The notes below the pieces were generated by a model. It saw nothing but the letters and a program-made list of their open reading frames with translations, had not been told where the DNA came from and did no database searches. From positions 1 to 28,805 of the forward strand of contig JAVWOV010000002.1 in NCBI GenBank assembly GCA_036636255.1: 28,805 nt of DNA. Reading direction: 5' to 3'. Source of the DNA: CALVXC01 sp036636255. GTDB lineage: Bacteria; Bacillota_I; Bacilli_A; RF39; UBA660. Position numbers and translations under genes: made by a program. Position 1 is the stretch's first letter, and every line of letters starts with the position of its first letter. Shown here one piece after another: positions 16,698 through 23,662 of the stretch.

Positions 16698-17234
16698 TTG
16701 AATGATAAAGCACGGGTGATTGATGATGCTTTGCAGGATACGGTTAATAAGTATTATTTGAAGGTTAAGAGTAATAAAAAGTTAACAAATTTATATATTA
16801 AATTATTAAGTAGTGTGATTGAGGGAAATTATGCATGTATTACGTCTTATGGCAATGCACGAAATAATATGGAACAACTTGGACATATGGTTATTATAAT
16901 GGAGTTAATGAAGAATATCATTAAGGTAAACTCTTTTTATAACAGTGATGATGATTATATCCCTCTTAAAACTAATAAGTGTTTAAAGGATAATAATTTA
17001 AGTGTTTCAGAAATTGAATTTTTAATTTATAAGGAGATTTTGCGAAATAAGAGTGATGATGTATTTGATCTTTTGAAGAAAAATAAGTTTATTTTGTTGG
17101 CTTGTATTATTTCTTTTGTTGATGCTAGATATAACGAGAAGACAAAAATTAAAAATTTGGATATTGTTAGAGATTATAATGATTTAATGTTGCTTTCACA
17201 ATTAAATCGTTCACAAGATCAATTGATGGTATAA
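16698..17234 (+). CDS. Unrecognised small soluble protein
   Basis: A 178-residue protein I do not recognise, predicted soluble and mainly helical, with no signal peptide or clear membrane helix. Polar N- and C-terminal parts flank a more hydrophobic stretch (FILLACIISFVDARY near residues 130-145). A TTG start at 16698 is used: AAGGTGAT is correctly placed upstream and there is no ATG nearby. TGGTATATT at 16656-16664 or TATAAT at 16651-16656 could serve as -10. It stands alone between rpsD and the serS T-box and ends inside the region that carries the serS promoter. A lineage-specific gene is likely; function unknown. Confidence 0.7.
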   Translation: MNDKARVIDDALQDTVNKYYLKVKSNKKLTNLYIKLLSSVIEGNYACITSYGNARNNMEQLGHMVIIMELMKNIIKVNSFYNSDDDYIPLKTNKCLKDNNLSVSEIEFLIYKEILRNKSDDVFDLLKKNKFILLACIISFVDARYNEKTKIKNLDIVRDYNDLMLLSQLNRSQDQLMV

Positions 17235-17246
17235 TTTTATATTGTA

Positions 17247-17255
17247 TGTTATAAT
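17247..17255 (+). promoter_or_regulatory. Extended -10 promoter of serS T-box
   Basis: TGTTATAAT sits 13 bases after the preceding stop codon and just before the T-box stem I. There is no good -35 at 17 bases, so the TG extension probably compensates. Confidence 0.55.
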
Positions 17256-17261
17256 ATGATA

Positions 17262-17447
17262 AATTGATGATGAAGTTTAGTAATAATTGGATTATTTAAA
17301 GAGAGTTAGTGGTTGGTGAAAACTAATAATAATTAATTACGAATCTGCTTTGGAGAGGAATTAATAATTCCCGGAGAAATCCGTTATTTAAATTAAGACT
17401 ATAATAGGATGGTACCGCATGATTGCTCCTATGGGTAGTCTTTTTAT
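17262..17447 (+). promoter_or_regulatory. T-box leader, serine specific
   Basis: This is a tRNA-sensing antitermination leader. Stem I spans about 17265-17355 with GAGAGTTAGTGG, and the specifier loop GAATCTGC at 17341 onward gives codon TCT (Ser) at 17344-17346, followed by a purine. Stem III is GGAATT-AAT-AATTCC. The T-box bulge GGATGGTACCGCATG starts at 17407 and holds the UGGU that pairs with uncharged tRNA 3' ends. The competing terminator joins GACTATAATAGGA (17397 on) with TCCTAT and TAGTC, ending at 17440 before TTTTT. Uncharged tRNA-Ser would switch serS on. Confident. Confidence 0.92.
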
Positions 17448-17468
17448 ATATAGAAAAGAGGAAAGAAA

Positions 17469-18752
17469 ATGATAAGTATTAATTTTATACGTGAAAACAA
17501 AGAAATAGTGTGTGAAAATATTAAAAAGAAATTTCAAGAGGATAAGTTACCTTTGGTTGATTTGGTACTTGATTTAGATAAGCAGATTCGTTTGCTTAAG
17601 CAAGAAGGTGATCTTTTGCGCCAAGAGAAAAATACGCTAAGTAGTTTAATTGGTGGTTTAATGCGAGATAAAAAGGTAATAGAAGCTAATTTGAAGAAGG
17701 AAAGAGTTATAGCAATTAATAGTCAGTTACTGGTTTTAGAAGCTGATCAGTTAAAATTAAGTAAGAATTTAAGAGATAACATGTTAATTATTCCTAATAT
17801 AATTGATGCTTCCGTTCCTCTTGGCAAAGATGATAGTTGTAATGTTGAAATCAAAAGATATCTTGAACCATTTGTTCCTGATTTTGCCATTCCTTATCAT
17901 ATTGATATTTTGAAACGTTTGAAAGGTATTGATTTACAAAGTGCTAGGAGGGTTGCTGGCAATGGCTTTTACTATTTAATGGGAGATATTGCTAGATTGC
18001 ATTCAGCTGTTATTTCTTATGCTCGGGATTTTATGATTGACAAGGGCTTTACTTATTGTATTCCCCCTTATATGATTAGAGGTGATGTTGTTACAGGCGT
18101 TATGAGTTTTGATGAAATGGATCAGATGATGTATAAAATAGAAGGAGAAGATTTGTATTTGATTGGTACTAGTGAACATTCTATGATTGGTAAATTTAAG
18201 GATCAAATGCTTGATAAAAAGGAATTACCGTATAAAATGACTTCTTATTCTCCTTGCTTTCGAAAAGAAAAGGGAGCTCATGGTATTGAGGAAAGAGGTA
18301 TTTATCGTATTCATCAGTTTGAAAAACAAGAAATGATTGTAGTTTGTGAACCAGAATGTGCTGCATCATGGTTTGATAAATTATGGGGCTTTACGGTGGA
18401 GTTATTTGTTTCGATGGAAATACCGGTTAGAACCATTGAATGTTGTAGTGGTGATTTGGCTGATTTAAAGGTAAAAAGCTACGATGTAGAGGCTTGGAGT
18501 CCTCGTCAAAAAAAATATTTTGAGGTAGGTTCTTGTTCTAATTTAGGTGATGCTCAGGCACGTCGATTAGGTATTAGAATTAATGGACAGAAAGATAATT
18601 ACTATGCAGCTACTTTAAATAATACAGTGGTGGCTCCACCACGAATGTTGATTGCTATCTTAGAAAATAACATTCAAAGCGATGGAAACGTTAAGATACC
18701 TAAGGTTTTAGTGCCATATATGGGAGGAAAAGAGTTTATAAAAGCAGATTAG
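17469..18752 (+). CDS. serS: Seryl-tRNA synthetase, atypical type
   Basis: Class II synthetase that charges tRNA-Ser. The 427 residues have the N-terminal antiparallel coiled-coil arm (about 27-100) that grips the long variable arm of tRNA-Ser, then the catalytic domain. Motif 2 is CFRKEKGAHGIEERGIYR (Arg265) followed by HQFEKQEM. Motif 3 is ATLNNTVVAPPRMLIAILEN (Arg392). The usual bacterial form of motif 3 is [20 protein letters not shown], and the usual substrate loop is PTAEV. Here it reads GTSEHSMI, with CSGDLADLK and VEAWSPRQKKYFEVGSCSNL, which I associate with an archaeal or otherwise divergent SerRS branch. The TCT T-box upstream confirms serine specificity. RBS GAGGAAAG. The gene end forms a terminator stem. 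Confidence 0.95.
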   Translation: MISINFIRENKEIVCENIKKKFQEDKLPLVDLVLDLDKQIRLLKQEGDLLRQEKNTLSSLIGGLMRDKKVIEANLKKERVIAINSQLLVLEADQLKLSKNLRDNMLIIPNIIDASVPLGKDDSCNVEIKRYLEPFVPDFAIPYHIDILKRLKGIDLQSARRVAGNGFYYLMGDIARLHSAVISYARDFMIDKGFTYCIPPYMIRGDVVTGVMSFDEMDQMMYKIEGEDLYLIGTSEHSMIGKFKDQMLDKKELPYKMTSYSPCFRKEKGAHGIEERGIYRIHQFEKQEMIVVCEPECAASWFDKLWGFTVELFVSMEIPVRTIECCSGDLADLKVKSYDVEAWSPRQKKYFEVGSCSNLGDAQARRLGIRINGQKDNYYAATLNNTVVAPPRMLIAILENNIQSDGNVKIPKVLVPYMGGKEFIKAD

Positions 18753-18776
18753 TGCATAGACACTAATCTGCTTTTT
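18741..18776. terminator. Bidirectional terminator, serS and sortase
   Basis: AAAGCAGATTAGTG (18741-18754) pairs with CACTAATCTGCTTT (18761-18774), a perfect 14-bp stem with a 6-base loop and T-tracts on both strands. The serS stop codon TAG lies in the stem. The sortase stop is two bases beyond its T-tract. Confidence 0.9.
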
Positions 18777-18778
18777 CA

Positions 18779-19321
18779 TTACTTTTTAATAGCTGTAATG
18801 ATAAGTCTTTTATCATCATTATTAGTACATGTTATTAAGGTTAAAATCTTTTGGTTGTTTGTGGTTTTTAATATTGTTGTATCATTTTTAAAAACTTCTT
18901 TTTTATTAGTTACAATATAAGTCTCTTTTTGTTTACTTTTAAGAATAATGGTTGTTCCTAATGTTATATGATGTAATTTTCCAAATACATAATCAACATT
19001 ATGACCAGCTAGAACAATGTTATCAATCAAATTGTTAATATTCCCACTTACTAAGCCGACATAATATTGGTCTAAGGTTTTTTGGTCAGCAGTTGGAGCA
19101 ATGATACGTTTTATTTTTAAGTCATCTATTATAATATAATTAAGATTATCATCGGTTGAAATTTTACCACTTTTATAATCTTTTTCAATAATCTTTGTAT
19201 GTTTTTTAATATTATTATATTTTTGATATTGATTAAAGGTTATGTAAGATAGGGTGATAATTAAAATTATTAGGCCAATAATTTTAATTATTTTCTTTTT
19301 AAACAATATAATCCTATCCAT
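18779..19321 (-). CDS. Sortase, membrane-anchored transpeptidase
   Basis: Cysteine transpeptidase that cleaves LPxTx sorting signals and links proteins to the cell envelope. One membrane helix (about 11-29) is followed by the sortase barrel with the full catalytic set: LAGHN (His107), TLITC (Cys165) and Arg172 in KRLIITA. The 180-residue size and single N-terminal anchor resemble short class D/E-type sortases; I cannot fix the class. It overlaps the 3' end of the upstream LPKTN surface-protein gene by 34 bases, so that protein is its probable substrate. ATG 19321 has no clear ribosome binding site. TTG at 19306, preceded by GGATAGGA, gives 175 residues and may be the real start. Confidence 0.9.
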   Translation of the reverse strand: MDRIILFKKKIIKIIGLIILIITLSYITFNQYQKYNNIKKHTKIIEKDYKSGKISTDDNLNYIIIDDLKIKRIIAPTADQKTLDQYYVGLVSGNINNLIDNIVLAGHNVDYVFGKLHHITLGTTIILKSKQKETYIVTNKKEVFKNDTTILKTTNNQKILTLITCTNNDDKRLIITAIKK

Positions 19322-20169
19322 AAAAATAACATGCTACTGATATTTTTTCTGTGGTTTGGGTTATTAGTTTTTGGTAAAATATCTTCAATAATTGGCTTTT
19401 GTTCTATCATTTTATCTTTTACATTTATGGTAAATTCACTTTGTTTTTTTATGTTTGTTCCTATCGACCCAATTGTTTGATGGTTAGGGGCAGAATAGAC
19501 TAATAGATTCTTATTGTTTTTTATATTTTGTTCTAAGATGATTAAAAAGTCACCACTTTTTAATGGTTTAATAAATAGTTGGTTTGCTTCTTTTCTGATT
19601 TCAAAGTTGTCATTTTTAATTATGTCATAATTTTTCAAAGTGTTGGTTTCATCGGTTATGATTAATTCTTCATTGGTAGTAGCATTAAATGTTTGATTAT
19701 TAAAAGGCTTAGTATTAATTAAATCAATAATTTCTTGCTTGTATTTTGTAGTATCTATTACATTACCATTTGGAAAAATTTGATCAGTGAAATAAAAGTC
19801 TTTGGTACTTGTGTGTTCCCAAATCAATTCTTGAGCAGCCATGTAATAAAATTGATTTTGATGATTTTCATATTCATAACCATAATAAGCTATTTGGTTT
19901 ATGTAGTCGATATCAGCCGGGGTATAGGTTTTAGTTAAATATGTTTGATCTTCGTGATAGTTATTTTCGCCAGTGATTATTAATAAGCTTGGGTCAAGAC
20001 AATATGCAAAGTTTTTATCAGCATATATATATCCTAGTTGACCCGACAAAATCTTATCACCAATTGGTCTATTTGAGTAAATATTATCAATATATTGTAC
20101 CTCAACATTGATAGCTTTAATACTGGGAATAAAAAATAGTAAACAGCAAATAATAAAAATTTTTTTCAT
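19288..20169 (-). CDS. Cys-Gln thioester surface protein with LPKTN anchor
   Basis: A secreted cell-wall protein of 293 residues. The signal peptide is residues 1-19 (hydrophobic core, then SIKA). A thioester domain follows: FAYCLDP holds the candidate Cys57, and YYMAAQELIWEHT holds Gln113, matching the family [AT]-Q-x-x-IW motif. In this family the two side chains form an internal thioester that can react covalently with host amines. Residues about 160-255 look like one beta-sandwich domain. The sorting signal is LPKTN (265-269), then a hydrophobic stretch and the basic tail LKRK. A strong AAGGAGGA precedes ATG 20169. The sortase gene overlaps its end. It is unusually short: no stalk repeats, one thioester domain. 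The pairing to Gln113 is inferred from motif position. Confidence 0.85.
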   Translation of the reverse strand: MKKIFIICCLLFFIPSIKAINVEVQYIDNIYSNRPIGDKILSGQLGYIYADKNFAYCLDPSLLIITGENNYHEDQTYLTKTYTPADIDYINQIAYYGYEYENHQNQFYYMAAQELIWEHTSTKDFYFTDQIFPNGNVIDTTKYKQEIIDLINTKPFNNQTFNATTNEELIITDETNTLKNYDIIKNDNFEIRKEANQLFIKPLKSGDFLIILEQNIKNNKNLLVYSAPNHQTIGSIGTNIKKQSEFTINVKDKMIEQKPIIEDILPKTNNPNHRKNISSMLFLWIGLYCLKRK

Positions 20170-20414
20170 ATGACATCCTCCTTCTTTTATAGTTTAGTAG
20201 ATTTTATTATGATAGGCAAACGAATGTTTTGGTAAATCACTATTTTTTTTAATAATAATTTTCTTTATGTATTAGAGTATTTATGGATATTGATTAAAGT
20301 AAAAAGACTTATTGTTAAAGTTAGTTATTTTAAAACATATTGTTTTATTATTAGTTTGGTGATAAAATAATATTTAGTAAAGGATACTATATGTATCAAA
20401 ATAGGGAGGTATTT
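20170..20414. other. Divergent intergenic region, adhesin and mutM
   Basis: Between the divergent starts I see the strong ribosome binding site of the adhesin gene on minus and the mutM promoter on plus. A convincing promoter for the adhesin gene was not found. CATAAT (20211-20206) is the best -10, without a well-spaced -35. Confidence 0.4.
20340..20368 (+). promoter_or_regulatory. mutM promoter
   Basis: TTGTTT (20340-20345), 17 bases, TAAAAT (20363-20368) with a TG extension (TGA just before). The core GTGATAAAATAATA recurs in the scpA promoter. Confidence 0.65.
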
Positions 20415-21233
20415 ATGCCTGAGTTACCGGAAGTTGAGACAGTTAAAGAGACGTTAAAACGAATTATTATTTCTAAAAAAATTATTGATGTTAATGTTTA
20501 CTGTGATAATATTGTTGCTTACCCTAGTAAGGAAATATTTGTTAAAAAGCTTATTGGACAGACCATTAAAGATATTAAACGACGTGGGAAATGGCTTTTA
20601 TTTGAACTTGATGATTATTATTTATTAAGTCATTTGCGTATGGAGGGCAAGTTTAATTGGAAAAAGACAGGTAAGCGTAGTGTTCATGAACATATAATTT
20701 TTGTTTTTGCCGATGGTCAGTTAAGGTATCAAGATACGCGGAAGTTTGGACGCATGCATTTAATTAAAAAAGACGAACTTTATGTGAACAAGCCTTTATC
20801 GTTATTGGGATTAGAACCCTTTGATGAAAAACTTACGGTTGATTATTTAAAACAATGTTATAAAAATAAAAAATTACCGATTAAATCAGTAATTTTGGAT
20901 CAGAGTATTATAGCCGGTATTGGTAATATTTATGCAGATGAGATTCTTTTTTTGAGTGGAATTAATCCATTGTTAAAGGCTTGTTGTTTAAATGATGATT
21001 TATTGGATAGTATTTTAAAAAATACCCGAAAAGTTTTGTCTCGAGCCATTTTAAAAGGGGGGACAACAATTAGAAGCTATAGTTCCAGTGAGGGGGTTCA
21101 TGGCCGTTTTCAGCAAGATTTATTGGTCCATACGAGGGCTGGTCAAAAGTGTGTAATTTGTTTTAGGATAATTATTAAGATTAAGGTTAATGGTCGTGGC
21201 ACTTATTATTGTCCAAATTGTCAAAAATTATAG
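20415..21233 (+). CDS. mutM: Formamidopyrimidine-DNA glycosylase
   Basis: Fpg removes 8-oxoguanine and ring-opened purines and nicks the abasic site. The start must be ATG 20415 because mature Fpg needs Pro2 as the catalytic nucleophile: MPELPEVETV gives Pro2 and Glu3. GGGAGG precedes it. An upstream ATG at 20391 would add eight residues and bury Pro2. Lys59 lies in RRGKWL, the H2TH region in SVILDQSIIAGIGNIYADE, and the C-terminal zinc finger has Cys246, 249, 266, 269 with Arg261. The last 47 bases overlap the end of the convergent tmcAL. All catalytic residues are present in the 272-residue protein. Confidence 0.96.
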   Translation: MPELPEVETVKETLKRIIISKKIIDVNVYCDNIVAYPSKEIFVKKLIGQTIKDIKRRGKWLLFELDDYYLLSHLRMEGKFNWKKTGKRSVHEHIIFVFADGQLRYQDTRKFGRMHLIKKDELYVNKPLSLLGLEPFDEKLTVDYLKQCYKNKKLPIKSVILDQSIIAGIGNIYADEILFLSGINPLLKACCLNDDLLDSILKNTRKVLSRAILKGGTTIRSYSSSEGVHGRFQQDLLVHTRAGQKCVICFRIIIKIKVNGRGTYYCPNCQKL

Positions 21234-22353
21234 GGGTGTTTTTATATTCCTTTTCAATTAAATTTTTTTGATCTTTCTTGTTTAAAACTGAGGCATAAAT
21301 AGCCGTTATGCGTAGTTCTAGATCTAATTGTGGTTTATACTTAGTTAAAAGGGGTATTTTAATATCTTTTTTTATGTTTTTTAAGTGTTTTTGTCCGAGG
21401 TTATTAAAACCTAATACGCGTATATATGTTATATGGGTATTTGCTTTAGCTTCTTCTTTGGTGAAATTGCATAGGATGTGAATTAGCATTCTTTTTATTT
21501 TATTATATGTATAGCGTTTTGTTTTTATGGCTTGAATTAGTTCTTCACTGCTATTAACTTTTAGAATGTATTTTTTTATTCTGTTTTCAATTCCTTCATC
21601 TACTGTTTGATATTTACTTAGATCTTTATCGCTTATTATTTTATATTTTATTAAAGAAAAGTAGTTTTCGATTGTTAGGGCTTTTTTTATATATTGACTA
21701 GTTATCTTGGGAATGTAGTTAGTTATATTTTGTTTGTTTTTTAAGGCAATACGGATGCTTGTAGCACTGGTTATATTTGCTTGTAATTTTGTTTCATGAT
21801 AGTTGTTAGTTCTTTTTATACAGATAGGTATTATGTTACTATTGGTGGTTATTATTTCACGTATGTAGCTTATGGCGAGGATGTCGTTGGGGGTGTTTAT
21901 TTCAATATTATTAAAGTGTTTTAGGGCTTTTGATAAGGCGGTGGGGTAGTTGATTCCTTGTTTTAGATATATTTTTACTTTTTCTTGATATTCTTTGGTT
22001 GTTTGAATTTGGGCTAATTGAGTTAGGACAGTTATATTATTTAATTCACTACCAAAAATTATTTTATCTACTTTTAGATGATTTAGTATTGTTATAGCCC
22101 CATGGGCGAATATGTCGGCACTTTGGGTAGAAAAAGTAAATGGTAATTCGATTATTAGGTCTATACCCATTTTTAAGGCTATTTTTGTTTTGTCCCATTT
22201 ATTTATAATGGTTGGTTCGCCTCTTTGTAGGAAACTAGCACTCATGATTAAAATGATTGTATGATTAGGACAAATTTTTTTTACTTCATTTAAGTGATGC
22301 AAGTGTCCGTTATGAAAGGGACTGTATTCACATATTATTCCTACTGTTTTCAT
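21187..22353 (-). CDS. tmcAL: tRNA(Met) cytidine acetate ligase TmcAL
   Basis: Formerly YlbM. It makes N4-acetylcytidine at the wobble base of elongator tRNA-Met from acetate and ATP. The 388 residues start MKTVGIICEYSPFHNGH. HNGH (14-17) is the nucleotidyltransferase HxGH motif. SASFLQRGEPTIINKW and TSATSIRIALK follow as in the family. Start ATG 22353 is placed after TGGTGAT; an ATG 12 bases upstream is part of that site. The ylbM, ylbN (DUF177), rpmF neighbourhood seen here is also that of Bacillus subtilis, though the first gene is inverted here. The protein is rich in Thr, Lys, Asn and Ile, as expected for a gene on the A/C-rich strand. Confidence 0.93.
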   Translation of the reverse strand: MKTVGIICEYSPFHNGHLHHLNEVKKICPNHTIILIMSASFLQRGEPTIINKWDKTKIALKMGIDLIIELPFTFSTQSADIFAHGAITILNHLKVDKIIFGSELNNITVLTQLAQIQTTKEYQEKVKIYLKQGINYPTALSKALKHFNNIEINTPNDILAISYIREIITTNSNIIPICIKRTNNYHETKLQANITSATSIRIALKNKQNITNYIPKITSQYIKKALTIENYFSLIKYKIISDKDLSKYQTVDEGIENRIKKYILKVNSSEELIQAIKTKRYTYNKIKRMLIHILCNFTKEEAKANTHITYIRVLGFNNLGQKHLKNIKKDIKIPLLTKYKPQLDLELRITAIYASVLNKKDQKNLIEKEYKNTPIIFDNLDNNKCHDH

Positions 22354-22396
22354 TAATATCACCATGTATATAATAACATATTTTTAGTAATAATGC

Positions 22397-22425
22397 TTGA
22401 TATATCTTTGAATTTTAGGTATAAT
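22397..22425 (+). promoter_or_regulatory. Promoter of DUF177-rpmF
   Basis: TTGATA (22397-22402), exactly 17 bases, TATAAT (22420-22425). The transcript would start near 22432, about 14 bases before the ATG. Confidence 0.8.
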
Positions 22426-22445
22426 ATTAATATTGAGGTGTGTTT

Positions 22446-22889
22446 ATGAATATAAATTTAACGAGGCTTAAGAGTAATATTGATAAAGAAATTGTAATTG
22501 ATGAGGCTTTTTCTTTTGCTTCTGATGTTCTTAAGCAAGTTGATATTATTGATTTATTTGACGGTCATGTGCTTGGTAATATTTTTCATGATTGCTTGGG
22601 GGATATTATTATTAATGTCGAAGTTAGTGGGGTTATGGTTTTACCATGTAGTATTACTTTAGAACCAGTTAATTATCCCTTTTCTTTTAATATTGAGGGT
22701 GATTTAGAACGTATTTGGCAGGAAATCAATGAAAATGATGAAAATTTACAAAATACTATTGATATTTTACCGATAATATGGGAAAATGTATTAATGGAAA
22801 TCCCTATGAAGGTGGTTAGTGAGCATGCTCACGAGGTTACTTTGAAGGGTGATGGTTGGCAATTGATTAATGAAGAAAATGATAATTGA
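22446..22889 (+). CDS. DUF177 family protein (YceD/YlbN)
   Basis: A 147-residue protein of the YceD/DUF177 family, found next to rpmF across bacteria and linked to 23S rRNA accumulation in plants and bacteria. The family core is visible as VEVSGVMVLPCSITLEPV then PFSFNIEGDL, with DILPIIWENVLMEIPMK toward the end. The usual second Cys motif is reduced. I use ATG 22446, five bases after GAGGTG; a GTG six bases earlier overlaps that site. It is co-transcribed with rpmF, which starts 22 bases downstream. Confidence 0.88.
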   Translation: MNINLTRLKSNIDKEIVIDEAFSFASDVLKQVDIIDLFDGHVLGNIFHDCLGDIIINVEVSGVMVLPCSITLEPVNYPFSFNIEGDLERIWQEINENDENLQNTIDILPIIWENVLMEIPMKVVSEHAHEVTLKGDGWQLINEENDN

Positions 22890-22911
22890 TTATATAGGAA
22901 GAGGTGTTATA

Positions 22912-23121
22912 ATGTTAAAGTTAGATATTCAAAGATTTGCGGTTCCGGCTAGAAAAGTTAGTAAGACTAGGAAAAGAATGCGTCGTACTCATTATAAATT
23001 AAGTGCGACAGCTACTATTGACTGTCCAAAGTGTGGTAGTGGAATTAGAGCACATCGTGTATGTCCAAAGTGTGGTACATATAAGGGTAAAGAAGTTATT
23101 AAAGTAGAAGAAGCAGCATAG
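22912..23121 (+). CDS. rpmF: Large subunit protein bL32 with N-terminal leader
   Basis: Small zinc protein of the 50S subunit. The L32 body is clear: VPARKVSKTRKRMRRTHYKL, then a four-Cys zinc site at residues 38, 41, 51 and 54 and the ending TYKGKEV. L32 normally starts MAVPxRK. Here the Ala-Val-Pro is preceded in frame by MLKLDIQRF. There is no ATG, GTG, TTG or CTG between Met1 and Ala10 (only ATT at codon 6), and GAGGTG lies six bases before ATG 22912, so the extension is real. It closely resembles the L27 leader MLKLNLQFFA that Prp protease removes in Staphylococcus and relatives. Sixty-nine residues; cleavage would leave about 59. Gene identity is certain; cleavage is inference. Confidence 0.95.
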   Translation: MLKLDIQRFAVPARKVSKTRKRMRRTHYKLSATATIDCPKCGSGIRAHRVCPKCGTYKGKEVIKVEEAA

Positions 23122-23132
23122 TTGCTTTTTTT
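23111..23132 (+). terminator. Weak terminator after rpmF
   Basis: AAGCA and TGCTT form a 5-bp stem around a 7-base loop that contains the stop codon, followed by a T-tract. It overlaps the last codons of rpmF. Confidence 0.45.
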
Positions 23133-23133
23133 C

Positions 23134-23162
23134 TTTACTTGTGTTTTAAAAGAAGTTATAAT
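23134..23162 (+). promoter_or_regulatory. Promoter of pilin-like gene
   Basis: TTTACT (23134-23139), 17 bases, TATAAT (23157-23162), about 24 bases before the start codon. Confidence 0.7.
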
Positions 23163-23185
23163 GTATTTATAAGGATAGGTGTTTT

Positions 23186-23566
23186 ATGAAAAAAAATGGG
23201 TTTACTTTAATTGAAATATTGGGTGTAGTGGTTATTTTATCATTAATTGCACTTTTATCTTTTCCGTCGATTGTGGAAAACGTTAGAAAAACGGAAAATA
23301 AACTGAGTGATGCTTCTATGTTACTAGTAGAAAGCGGTGTTGATATTTATATGGATAATAATAAAGTTGATTTTAAGATGGCAGTTAACGATGTTTATTG
23401 CATTTCTTTTCAAACGCTGTTTGTTAGTGGTAATTTACGAAAACCTTTTATTGATATTAAGACTGGTAAGGAATTGGATGTTAAGAATAAATCAGTTAAG
23501 GTAATTGTGGGAAGTGAAGATAATACATATAATATTGTTGATTCAAATTTATGTATTCCTAGTTAG
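23186..23566 (+). CDS. Type IV pilin-like / prepilin protein
   Basis: A 126-residue protein with a textbook prepilin leader. MKKNG ends in the Gly5 cleavage site, then FTLIE with Glu10 (position +5 of the mature chain) and a hydrophobic helix to about residue 28. A prepilin peptidase would cut after Gly5. The mature C-terminal domain has two cysteines (72, 123) that could form a disulfide. Size and start resemble ComGC or pseudopilins of Gram-positive competence systems, but no assembly ATPase, platform protein or peptidase gene is adjacent. It has its own promoter. RBS AGGTG. Role in pili or DNA uptake is unproven. Confidence 0.8.
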   Translation: MKKNGFTLIEILGVVVILSLIALLSFPSIVENVRKTENKLSDASMLLVESGVDIYMDNNKVDFKMAVNDVYCISFQTLFVSGNLRKPFIDIKTGKELDVKNKSVKVIVGSEDNTYNIVDSNLCIPS

Positions 23567-23630
23567 CTTAATATATTTTAGTGAAAATAACAAATAAATT
23601 GATAATTATGATGTATTTTTTTAAAAAATT

Positions 23631-23639
23631 TGATATAAT
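23631..23639 (+). promoter_or_regulatory. Extended -10 promoter
   Basis: TGATATAAT carries the TG extension. It lies 24 bases before the TTG start at 23663. No good -35 is seen. Confidence 0.5.
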
Positions 23640-23662
23640 TTATTTATGGTAGGTGATTACAT

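Noticed and set aside
22870..22911. An upstream in-frame ATG giving L32 a 24-residue extension
   Set aside because: It overlaps the DUF177 end, has no ribosome binding site, and the codons just before 22912 are themselves the GAGGTG site. Start 22912 is better supported.
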